In this document: piece by piece, positions 1 to 4,830 of the stretch
Position numbering within the stretch: the first letter of the stretch is position 1
Layout of the letters: every line of letters begins with the position of its first letter
From: Microcaldota archaeon
GTDB lineage: Archaea; Micrarchaeota; Micrarchaeia; Anstonellales; Bilamarchaeaceae
DNA: 5,489 nucleotides
Assembly (NCBI GenBank): GCA_013425425.1
Contig: JACCLJ010000067.1
Span: 1 to 5,489, forward strand
Direction: 5' to 3'
Notes under the pieces: generated by a model
What the model was told of the DNA's origin: nothing
The model's input: only the letters and a program-made list of their open reading frames with translations
Database searches by the model: none
Position numbers and translations under genes: made by a program

Positions 1-161
1 TCGCTTGTAAAGTATGCATTGCATGCCTCCATGCGCTCTTTCATCGTTTCATTGTCCATGCCAGGCGGTAACGCTTGCGCTCCGCCAAATCCATACCATG
101 CAAAGCCGATGCCAGCCAGTCCGAGGATGGCAAAAAACCCTGCCAATATTTTTCTGTCCAT
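1..161 (-). CDS. Small exported or membrane-anchored protein, N-terminal part (cut by window edge)
   Basis: The frame is open from an ATG at 161-159 to the window edge and gives 53 full residues. It begins with a short basic segment (MDRK) followed by a hydrophobic stretch at about residues 5-25 and then a small-residue region (GGAQA at 27-31). That is what an uncleaved anchor or a signal peptide cut near residue 31 would look like. After this come PPGMDNETMKERMEACNAYF (34-53 region), a polar and probably helical segment with one cysteine at about 47. The start is supported by GGGTGAT at 168-174, six bases upstream, and by a TATA box at 194-201. The gene follows a second copy of the promoter/operator module seen before the ABC operon, so the two units are probably co-regulated. 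I do not recognise the family, and the C-terminus is outside the window. It could be a substrate or accessory factor of the transporter, but that is only inference from position. Confidence 0.75.
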   Translation of the reverse strand, partial: MDRKILAGFFAILGLAGIGFAWYGFGGAQALPPGMDNETMKERMEACNAYFTS

Positions 162-193
162 TTTTGAATCACCCAATCAACCGGCGAAGGGTC

Positions 194-201
194 TTTATAA
201 A
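194..201 (-). promoter_or_regulatory. TATA box of the small exported protein gene
   Basis: TTTATAAA is a near-ideal archaeal TATA core, preceded by an A-rich stretch suitable as a BRE. Its centre is about 36 nt upstream of the ATG at 161. With the usual 25-27 nt to the transcription start, this predicts a leader of about 10 nt that just includes the ribosome binding site at 168-174. Confidence 0.75.
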
Positions 202-225
202 TAGATTTTCCAGAATAAGCCCCAA

Positions 226-238
226 ATTACGCCGTAAT
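226..238. promoter_or_regulatory. Perfect 13-bp palindrome, probable operator (copy 1)
   Basis: The sequence attacgccgtaat is a perfect inverted repeat of six bases on each side of one central base. It lies 24 bp upstream of the TATA box on the minus strand, a place where an archaeal activator could recruit TFB/TBP. A dimeric winged-helix protein would fit a site of this symmetry. The palindrome is directly followed (minus strand) by the ATTTGGGG shared with the other copy. Binding by the neighbouring regulator is inference. Confidence 0.7.
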
Positions 239-259
239 AACCGCCAAATATGCCGCTAA

Positions 260-1504
260 TCACTCATACCTCAGCGCTTCCACTGGCGAAATCGATGCCG
301 CATTCCTTGCCGGCAATATCCCTGCAAAGACGCCGACCAGGACTGAGAAGAAAAGGCCGAGCGCCACGAGTTCTATGGTTATGGCGGTTGGAAGCCCGAA
401 TGCCTGAAGCACGAATGAAGCGATAAAGCTCAACGCTACGCCCAAAAATCCCCCTATGAACCCGATTATCGCGGCTTCGCATATGAAGATGTATATCACG
501 TGCCTGTTTTTCGCCCCGAGGGATTTGAAGATGCCTATCGTTTTTGTCTGCTCCAGCACGCTCATGAACATCGTATTTATCACGCCGATGCCCCCCACTA
601 TAAGCGATATGGATGCGATTCCCCCGAGAAACAACCCGAGCGTATCGGTAATCGATGAAACGGTCGACTCTATCGTCGTTGCAGTAGACACCTGGAAATC
701 GGCTTCGTCCTCTTCGAGGCCGTGCAGGTCAAGCAGCTGCTCCGTAAGCGTTTCGGCAACGTCATCCACGTCATGCCCTTCCCTTGCTACAACGAGTATC
801 TCGCTCACATCCTCCTGCTCGTCGAACAGGTCCCTTGCGGTTTCCTGCGGGATATATATGCTGTTGTCGCTTCCGCCCATCCCGCCGCTTTCAGCAAGAT
901 ACCCGACTACGCGGAAGGGGACGTCGTTTATGTATATCTGCTTGTTCAGCAGGTCCTCATCAGTTTCCGCGGTAAACACGCCGGTTGCAACCCTGTATCC
1001 CAGGACCGCGGAATATTTGTCATTGACATTCAGGTATCTGCCGTCGGCAAGTTCGATCCCGATAGTCTCTTCGAAAGCATCCGGCTCTGTTCCGATAACA
1101 GTAAGGCTGGTATTCTCATTTTTATAGGAAACCTCGGCTCTTTCCTGCAGCCTCGCGTCAAGCCGGTAAACCCCGGGAAGCGTCCGCAGGATGTCGGCTT
1201 CCCTGAACGTTATCACGTCTGAATCTTCGCTGCCGCTGTCAAAAGACGGGGGGCTGCCTCCTCCTCCCCCGAACATCCCGGACCCGCTTCTCATCGCCTG
1301 CTGGCCTCCTGGGCTTACAGTTATCACGTTCGCCCCGAGGCTGCTTGTCCGTTCGCTTATGTCCTGCTGCATGCCTACGCTTATCGATATCAGCGTTATG
1401 ATGGAAGCGACGCCTATGATTATGCCCAGTATCGTCAGCCAGCTGCGCAGGCTCCTGTGCCGTATGTTCGTAAGTGCGATATCGAAAATGTCTTCGGGTT
1501 TCAT
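260..1504 (-). CDS. MacB/FtsX-type ABC transporter permease
   Basis: This 414-aa protein is the membrane subunit of a MacB-like (type VII) ABC transporter. It has the family layout: a cytoplasmic N-terminus with an amphipathic segment (residues 1-21), TM1 at about 22-44, a large extracytoplasmic MacB_PCD-like domain at about 46-285, and three C-terminal helices of the FtsX domain at about 288-315, 335-368 and 375-397. Family hallmarks are the GIGVINTM stretch (305-312), the EQTKTIGIFKSLGAK coupling region (318-332) and the C-terminal PARNAASISPVEALRYE (398-414). The external domain carries a Gly/Ser/Asp-rich low-complexity loop at about 73-95. The ATG at 1504 is preceded by GGCGGT at 1511-1516, and the gene starts 15 nt after the surface-protein stop, so it belongs to the same operon as the ATPase at 3133-3864. 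Such transporters usually act by mechanotransmission, moving or releasing substrates outside the membrane instead of passing them through it. The substrate here is unknown. Length and motifs are complete. Confidence 0.93.
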   Translation of the reverse strand: MKPEDIFDIALTNIRHRSLRSWLTILGIIIGVASIITLISISVGMQQDISERTSSLGANVITVSPGGQQAMRSGSGMFGGGGGSPPSFDSGSEDSDVITFREADILRTLPGVYRLDARLQERAEVSYKNENTSLTVIGTEPDAFEETIGIELADGRYLNVNDKYSAVLGYRVATGVFTAETDEDLLNKQIYINDVPFRVVGYLAESGGMGGSDNSIYIPQETARDLFDEQEDVSEILVVAREGHDVDDVAETLTEQLLDLHGLEEDEADFQVSTATTIESTVSSITDTLGLFLGGIASISLIVGGIGVINTMFMSVLEQTKTIGIFKSLGAKNRHVIYIFICEAAIIGFIGGFLGVALSFIASFVLQAFGLPTAITIELVALGLFFSVLVGVFAGILPARNAASISPVEALRYE

Positions 1505-1519
1505 CTTGCAACCGCCGTT

Positions 1520-3127
1520 TCATTTCTTGCCTTCCGCCTTTCCCTTCTTCCATTTTTTGTAGCCGAAATAACCGAGCACGCCCAGTGCAACCACGCCAAC
1601 GATATAGAGCACGTTAATGCCGAATATGGAGGGGATAAAACCCAATGGCCCCCTATCGGCCCTCATGCCCGCGGCGGCAGTGCTTCCTGCCCCAGCGCTC
1701 CCATCAACTTCGACTTCCTTGTGAAACGTATGCTCTACGTTGTTCTCGTCCTTGAAGGTAATCGTTATCGGAAGCTTGCATCCCTCCGTGCACGTTCCGG
1801 TCATCATCACCGTCGTCTGGAACGTGCCGAAGTCGTCGACATTGAGCGTGCCTATGAACTTATCGGGCGAATCCGTCACCCGGATCTCATCAGTGGATTC
1901 CGCAACTGCATAAACGCTTCTTATCGGCGTGTTTCCGGAATTCGCTATCTTTACCGTTACCTGAAGATTGCCCATTGAAGCGAAATTTCCGCTTGTGCCG
2001 GTGGAACTCTCACTCGGTGTTCCGGACGCCGCGCTCGTCGTTTCGGAGCTTATCTCCGAAGTGAGGGTTATGGCAGGTGTCGCTTCGACTACAATCCCCA
2101 CTTCTTGGACGAAAATCTCCCCGTTGCTGTCTATCGAGATTGGAAGAACGTAATAGCCGGATGAGGTGTCCGAATCGACTCCGAGCGTGATCATCTTGGT
2201 TTGTGTTTCCCCGGGCGCTATGTCATCGAAATAGATATTTGCCGGGCCGATGGGCGTGAACACCGAGCTACCCTCTATAGTCACCGTCAATGCCCGCGCT
2301 TCCGTACCAAGATTTTCGATGCTGAGTTTGTATTGCGCCTGCGAACCTATCTCCGTTCCTGATAGTGGCTCAAAATATATCCGGTACTGCGTTGATGGCT
2401 CCACGACGTTTACCGGCCCTATGTAGGCAGTTTCGGTTATCTCATTCTGAAGCGAATCCTGGTACGTAATCTCCAGTGGCACGGTGTATTTTCCGGTTTC
2501 GGTTGATGAGGACGACATCAGATCTACGGAAACATTGATGCTTGAGTTTGAGGGTATGTCGCCGACTCTTTGCTGCGTCGTGCCTTTCAATGTAAAAGAC
2601 GAATCCGCGGGAGTGCTGATGACCACGTTCTTCATGGTGCCTCCGGTGTTTTTCATCTCAAGCTCCACGCCGAAGCTTTCGCCCTTTGAGACGGAATCCC
2701 TTTCCAGCGAAATCGTATTTACCTCAAGAATCTGGTGCTGGCTTATTGTCAGCGGTATTGACACCGAAGAGGTTTTTGTCGCACCGTTGTCCTCATCACG
2801 GTAATACATATCCAGCCTTATGACAATCACGCCGCTTGTCACGCTCGAAGGGACCTTGAACGGTATCGACGTTATCGCGTCAGACCCGGCGCCTATGTCC
2901 CCCACATAAGTATCCCAGCGCTCGTCAAGCTTGTAATTATAGTATATGGTTGTTCCGCTGGCTGTCTCGTCACCGCTGTTGCGGACTGTAACCTGCAGTT
3001 GCCCGGTTGCATCCGGATAGAGCTTTTCCGGAACCACCGAATAGTCGCTTATCTGGAGTACGGGCCCCTGGCTGTACACCATGCCCGCCAGCAACAAAAA
3101 CATCAAGCTGCCTATAATCCTGTCCAT
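1520..3127 (-). CDS. COG1361-like surface protein with Ig-type repeats and C-terminal membrane anchor
   Basis: This 535-aa protein has a signal peptide (hydrophobic 4-16, probable cut after about S19) and a body of beta-rich repeats. I see four units: about 21-130, 131-243, 244-349 and 383-475. Each begins with a segment like LQVTVRNSGDE (43-53), VELEMKNTGG (154-163), YKLSIENLG (266-274) or LQVTVKIANSGN (388-399). This N-x-G turn pattern is typical of CARDB/NEW3/S-layer-like (COG1361) domains of archaeal surface proteins. A Ser/Thr-rich linker (355-382) precedes the last domain, which contains the only two cysteines (446 and 450). A Gly/Ala-rich linker leads to a single TM helix (about 504-521) and a Lys-rich cytoplasmic tail. 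The protein therefore stands outside the cell with its C-terminus anchored. It lies between the ABC ATPase (5-nt gap) and the permease (15-nt gap), so it is probably an external partner of that transporter, perhaps an adaptor or substrate receptor. I chose ATG 3127 over GTG 3136 because AGGTGA lies 5 nt before it and GTG would overlap that site. Confidence 0.88.
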   Translation of the reverse strand: MDRIIGSLMFLLLAGMVYSQGPVLQISDYSVVPEKLYPDATGQLQVTVRNSGDETASGTTIYYNYKLDERWDTYVGDIGAGSDAITSIPFKVPSSVTSGVIVIRLDMYYRDEDNGATKTSSVSIPLTISQHQILEVNTISLERDSVSKGESFGVELEMKNTGGTMKNVVISTPADSSFTLKGTTQQRVGDIPSNSSINVSVDLMSSSSTETGKYTVPLEITYQDSLQNEITETAYIGPVNVVEPSTQYRIYFEPLSGTEIGSQAQYKLSIENLGTEARALTVTIEGSSVFTPIGPANIYFDDIAPGETQTKMITLGVDSDTSSGYYVLPISIDSNGEIFVQEVGIVVEATPAITLTSEISSETTSAASGTPSESSTGTSGNFASMGNLQVTVKIANSGNTPIRSVYAVAESTDEIRVTDSPDKFIGTLNVDDFGTFQTTVMMTGTCTEGCKLPITITFKDENNVEHTFHKEVEVDGSAGAGSTAAAGMRADRGPLGFIPSIFGINVLYIVGVVALGVLGYFGYKKWKKGKAEGKK

Positions 3128-3132
3128 AAAAT

Positions 3133-3138
3133 TCACCT
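3133..3138 (-). promoter_or_regulatory. Ribosome binding site that fixes the surface-protein start
   Basis: AGGTGA matches the archaeal anti-SD complement and is 5 nt before the ATG at 3127. It overlaps the TGA stop of the ATPase gene (3133-3135). The alternative GTG start at 3136 lies inside this site and is therefore unlikely. The arrangement suggests coupling of translation between the two genes. Confidence 0.75.
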
Positions 3139-3864
3139 CTTTATTTTGATCTCCTCTACGCTGGCCTTTCTGGCCTTTTGCTTTCTATCCGCTTCCACCC
3201 TCCCGTCCCTGATGTAGATCGTCCTTTCCGCGTACGCAGCCACGACCGGCTCGTGGGTGATCATCACTATCGTCATTCCATGATTTTTCCAAAGGTCATG
3301 CAGCCCGTCAAGTATCTCCTTCCCTGATTTCGAATCTAGGTTGCCTGTCGGCTCGTCCGCCAATATTATCTTTGGATTCTGCGCCAGCGCCCTTGCCATC
3401 GCGACTCTTTGTTTTTCCCCTCCGCTCAACTGCGATGGAAGGCTGTCCCATTTGTCAAGCAGCCCAACCATGGACAAGAGTTTCGTGACCCTTTCTTTCC
3501 TCTCTTTTTTGCTTTTCCCGCCTATTGTGAGGGGGAGCTCGACGTTTTTGGCGACGCTCAACGTGGGCGCAAGGTTGAAAGACTGGAAAACGAAACCTAT
3601 CCTGCCGTTCCTCACATCCGCCAGATCATCGCTGCTCATGCCCGATAATGCCATGCCATCGATGTAAACTTCCCCCCTGGTCGGCTTGTCAAGAAAACCC
3701 AGGAAATGAAGGAGGGTGCTCTTTCCGCTTCCGGAAGGCCCCATGATTGAAACGAATTCCCCATCGCTTATCTTCAGGCTTATTCCGTCCAGGGCCCTGA
3801 ACGTAGTTTTGCCGATGCAGTATTCTTTTGTCACGTCTTTGAGCTCGAGGATTGTCCGGTTCAT
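3133..3864 (-). CDS. MacB/LolD-type ABC transporter ATP-binding protein
   Basis: This 243-aa cytoplasmic ATPase powers the permease encoded downstream. All nucleotide-binding motifs are intact: Walker A GPSGSGKST (42-50), Q-loop FVFQSFNL (91-98), signature LSGGE (146-150), Walker B IILADE (166-171) with catalytic E171, D-loop NLDS (175-178) and switch H204. The FVFQSFNL and LADEPTGNLDS wording is that of the LolD/MacB/FtsE group. A basic C-terminal tail (about 226-243) follows. I start the gene at ATG 3864 because MNRTILELKDV is the normal family N-terminus and GGGGGTG lies 7 nt upstream (3872-3878). A longer frame to 3930 would add 22 residues that have no family resemblance and lie over the small upstream gene. 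The start overlaps the stop of that 36-aa gene as ATGA (3861-3864), so the two are probably translationally coupled. Confidence 0.95.
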   Translation of the reverse strand: MNRTILELKDVTKEYCIGKTTFRALDGISLKISDGEFVSIMGPSGSGKSTLLHFLGFLDKPTRGEVYIDGMALSGMSSDDLADVRNGRIGFVFQSFNLAPTLSVAKNVELPLTIGGKSKKERKERVTKLLSMVGLLDKWDSLPSQLSGGEKQRVAMARALAQNPKIILADEPTGNLDSKSGKEILDGLHDLWKNHGMTIVMITHEPVVAAYAERTIYIRDGRVEADRKQKARKASVEEIKIKR

Positions 3865-3971
3865 TTCGGCGCACCCCCGCTCTTTTTTCCGGCCCTGAAC
3901 AGCCAGAACAGAACGATCGCGGCAGCACAAATTGCAAAAACCAGAACAGTAATTGTGAGCCCGTCTATCAT
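3861..3971 (-). CDS. 36-residue single-helix membrane protein, first gene of the ABC operon
   Basis: An ATG at 3971 opens a 36-codon frame that ends in TGA at 3863-3861. The product has a short acidic N-terminus (MIDG), one strong hydrophobic helix at about residues 5-25 (for example TVLVFAICAAAIVLFWLF) and a basic tail (RAGKK, then SGGAPK). The positive-inside rule predicts N-terminus out and C-terminus in the cytoplasm, where it could touch the ATPase. Support for it being real: its stop overlaps the ATPase start as ATGA, it fills nearly the whole gap after the promoter, and its ATG lies about 25 nt after the centre of a strong TATA box. A leaderless mRNA starting at or next to this ATG is therefore expected, which fits the lack of an SD sequence. 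Small membrane subunits that stabilise or tune transporters are known in general, but I recognise no family here and the function is open. No ribosome profiling or homologue data are available. Confidence 0.72.
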   Translation of the reverse strand: MIDGLTITVLVFAICAAAIVLFWLFRAGKKSGGAPK

Positions 3972-3992
3972 GGGAGTGAAGACGTCCCGGCC

Positions 3993-4000
3993 TTTATAAA
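3993..4000 (-). promoter_or_regulatory. TATA box of the ABC operon, predicted leaderless transcript
   Basis: TTTATAAA with an upstream GAAAAC BRE-like stretch is centred 25-26 nt before the ATG of the 36-aa gene. This spacing places the transcription start on or within one or two bases of that ATG, the classic archaeal leaderless arrangement. Confidence 0.78.
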
Positions 4001-4024
4001 TAGTTTTCCCGAAATAAGCCCCAA

Positions 4025-4037
4025 ATTACGCCGTAAT
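4025..4037. promoter_or_regulatory. Perfect 13-bp palindrome, probable operator (copy 2)
   Basis: The same attacgccgtaat palindrome as at 226-238 occurs here, again exactly 24 bp from the TATA box. Palindrome centre to TATA centre is about 34.5 bp in both copies, so its centre would be near -60 relative to the predicted transcription start. This position fits an activator better than a repressor that blocks TBP. Confidence 0.72.
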
Positions 4038-4042
4038 CATGC

Positions 4043-4483
4043 CTATCTCGAGCTTATCCATGCGAGTATTCCAAGAGACATCGTTGCAAACAGAAGAGGC
4101 ATCAGGTTGAATATCCCTTCCCTGCCGAACAGCCCGAAAACCATATGGAATAGCGGATTCGAGGTTATCGCAAACAGCATGAACGATATTATAGCGAACA
4201 GGATTCCGAGCGTGAATTTGCTTTTGAGTTCTAGGTAATCCTTCAGGTATATGTATATCAGGTAGACAGAGAGAACAAGCATCGCCAATGAAATAATGGA
4301 AGTTATAATCATGGAATTCATCATTATCTGCCCGAATTCCTCCCTTGAAACAAAGTCCCTGAATGGCATCGCCATGTTTCCTATGAAGAAAAGTGCCATT
4401 GAAAGAACCAGTATTATCAGTGTTCCTATCGCCGCCTTCACGGCGACATTATTTTGCTTTTTTGTTTTTTCCTTTTTTTCCAT
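4043..4483 (-). CDS. Small four-helix membrane protein paired with the winged-helix regulator
   Basis: This 146-aa protein begins with a very basic, Lys-rich cytoplasmic segment (1-16) and has four hydrophobic segments at about 15-36, 57-80, 90-107 and 124-143. Both ends are predicted inside. Loop 1 (37-56) is external and holds FRDFVSREEFGQ; the 81-89 loop (KDYLELKSK) is basic and cytoplasmic. No enzyme motif is visible. Its start lies within the end of the winged-helix gene, overlapping it by 35 nt, so the two are co-translated. This points to a membrane partner or sensor for the regulator, which is inference. I chose ATG 4483 because AGGTGA (4489-4494) is 5 nt upstream; a GTG at 4492 would add three residues but falls in that site. 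The stop is 5 nt from the operator palindrome that precedes the ABC operon. I cannot name a family. Confidence 0.82.
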   Translation of the reverse strand: MEKKEKTKKQNNVAVKAAIGTLIILVLSMALFFIGNMAMPFRDFVSREEFGQIMMNSMIITSIISLAMLVLSVYLIYIYLKDYLELKSKFTLGILFAIISFMLFAITSNPLFHMVFGLFGREGIFNLMPLLFATMSLGILAWISSR

Positions 4484-4757
4484 CAGGTTCACCTTTCAAA
4501 AATTCATCTATGCATCCTTCCCATTCCGGGCTTATGAAATAAACAGAACCGTACCCTGCTTTCGGGGTATAAAGCAATCCGTTCTCCATCAGCATTTCTA
4601 TGTGTCCCTGCACCGTCTTGTAATCCAGCTTCACTTCTATCGAAAGCTGCCTCAGGTTCATCGGCTTCGTTTTCAGCGTCTTCAGAATCCTTGCCCTTGT
4701 CGGGCCCCCTTTGGTCGCTGCCAGGAGCCAGTAAAGAAGACGGGTTTTCGAATCCAT
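4449..4757 (-). CDS. Winged helix-turn-helix (ArsR-like) transcriptional regulator
   Basis: This 102-aa protein is a DNA-binding regulator of the archaeal ArsR-like winged-helix type. Helix 1 is at about 19-31 (PTRARILKTLKTK), helix 2 at 34-43 (NLRQLSIEVK), and the recognition helix at 45-60 (DYKTVQGHIEMLMENG). The beta wing runs from 61 to 76, with YTPKAGYGSVYFISPE. The KGGPTRARIL and LDYKTVQGH wording is typical of small archaeal regulators of this group. There are no metal-binding cysteine clusters (one Cys at 82), so it is probably not a metal sensor of the classic ArsR kind. The tail (89-102) is Lys-rich. The next gene, a four-helix membrane protein, overlaps it by 35 nt. It is the only DNA-binding protein in the window and so the best candidate to bind the two 13-bp palindromes. 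The ATG at 4757 has a weak GGATG-like site upstream. Confidence 0.88.
   Translation of the reverse strand: MDSKTRLLYWLLAATKGGPTRARILKTLKTKPMNLRQLSIEVKLDYKTVQGHIEMLMENGLLYTPKAGYGSVYFISPEWEGCIDEFLKGEPDGKKGKNKKAK
4489..4494 (-). promoter_or_regulatory. Ribosome binding site that fixes the four-helix protein start
   Basis: AGGTGA lies 5 nt before ATG 4483 and inside the coding end of the winged-helix gene. It favours ATG 4483 over the GTG at 4492, which would sit inside the site itself. Confidence 0.7.
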
Positions 4758-4798
4758 GAAATACCATCCGCATGTTTAAGGAAAGTCAAATTCCTGCC

Positions 4799-4806
4799 TT
4801 TTAATT
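4799..4806 (-). promoter_or_regulatory. Possible TATA box of the regulator gene
   Basis: AATTAAAA on the minus strand, preceded by the purine-rich GTAAAG, lies about 45 nt from the ATG at 4757. This would give a leader of about 19 nt. The match is weaker than the two TTTATAAA boxes, and read-through from the mevalonate kinase gene is an alternative because I see no clear T-rich terminator in this 71-nt gap. Confidence 0.4.
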
Positions 4807-4811
4807 CTTTA

Positions 4812-4830
4812 CCCAAATCTCTCCCAAATC
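4812..4830 (-). repeat. Tandem GATTTGGG pair upstream of the regulator gene
   Basis: GATTTGGG occurs twice with 3 nt between (11-nt period, one helical turn), starting within the stop codon of the mevalonate kinase gene and lying 5 bp upstream of the possible TATA box. Its ATTTGGG core also occurs next to both 13-bp palindromes. It could be an autoregulatory or BRE-side element, but the repeat is short. Confidence 0.4.

Larger units (their letters stand above)
193..238 (-). repeat. 46-bp promoter/operator repeat, copy 1
   Basis: This segment matches 3992-4037 at 42 of 46 positions in the same orientation without gaps. The four differences fall only in the spacer between the TATA box and the upstream element. 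The repeat spans exactly the palindrome and the TATA box, and similarity stops at both ends. This is what selection on a regulatory unit, or a duplication of one, would leave. Confidence 0.9.
3992..4037 (-). repeat. 46-bp promoter/operator repeat, copy 2
   Basis: This copy matches 193-238 at 42 of 46 positions in direct orientation. It begins 5 nt after the stop of the four-helix membrane protein gene and ends at the TATA box of the ABC operon. The two copies bracket the complete transporter operon. Confidence 0.9.

Noticed and set aside
456..1127. Long plus-strand open frame (223 aa) opposite the permease gene
   Set aside because: It is antisense to a clear MacB-type permease, has a Ser/Pro-rich composition typical of a reverse-complement shadow, and lacks a ribosome binding site or promoter.
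1457..1978. Plus-strand open frame (173 aa) across the surface-protein/permease junction
   Set aside because: It runs opposite two well-supported genes, shows no recognisable domain, and has no supporting start signals.
3865..3930. Upstream extension of the ABC ATPase by 22 residues
   Set aside because: The extra residues show no family resemblance and overlap the 36-aa membrane protein in another frame, while ATG 3864 has a good ribosome binding site and the normal family N-terminus.
193..4037. Direct repeats as insertion-sequence ends or integrase attachment sites
   Set aside because: There is no transposase, integrase or tRNA gene in the window, and the repeat coincides with a palindrome plus TATA box, so shared regulation explains it better.
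4026..4040. Mini-frame ATG ATT ACG GCG TAA across the operator
   Set aside because: It lies upstream of the TATA box, so the operon transcript would not contain it, and the ATG is absent from the other copy.
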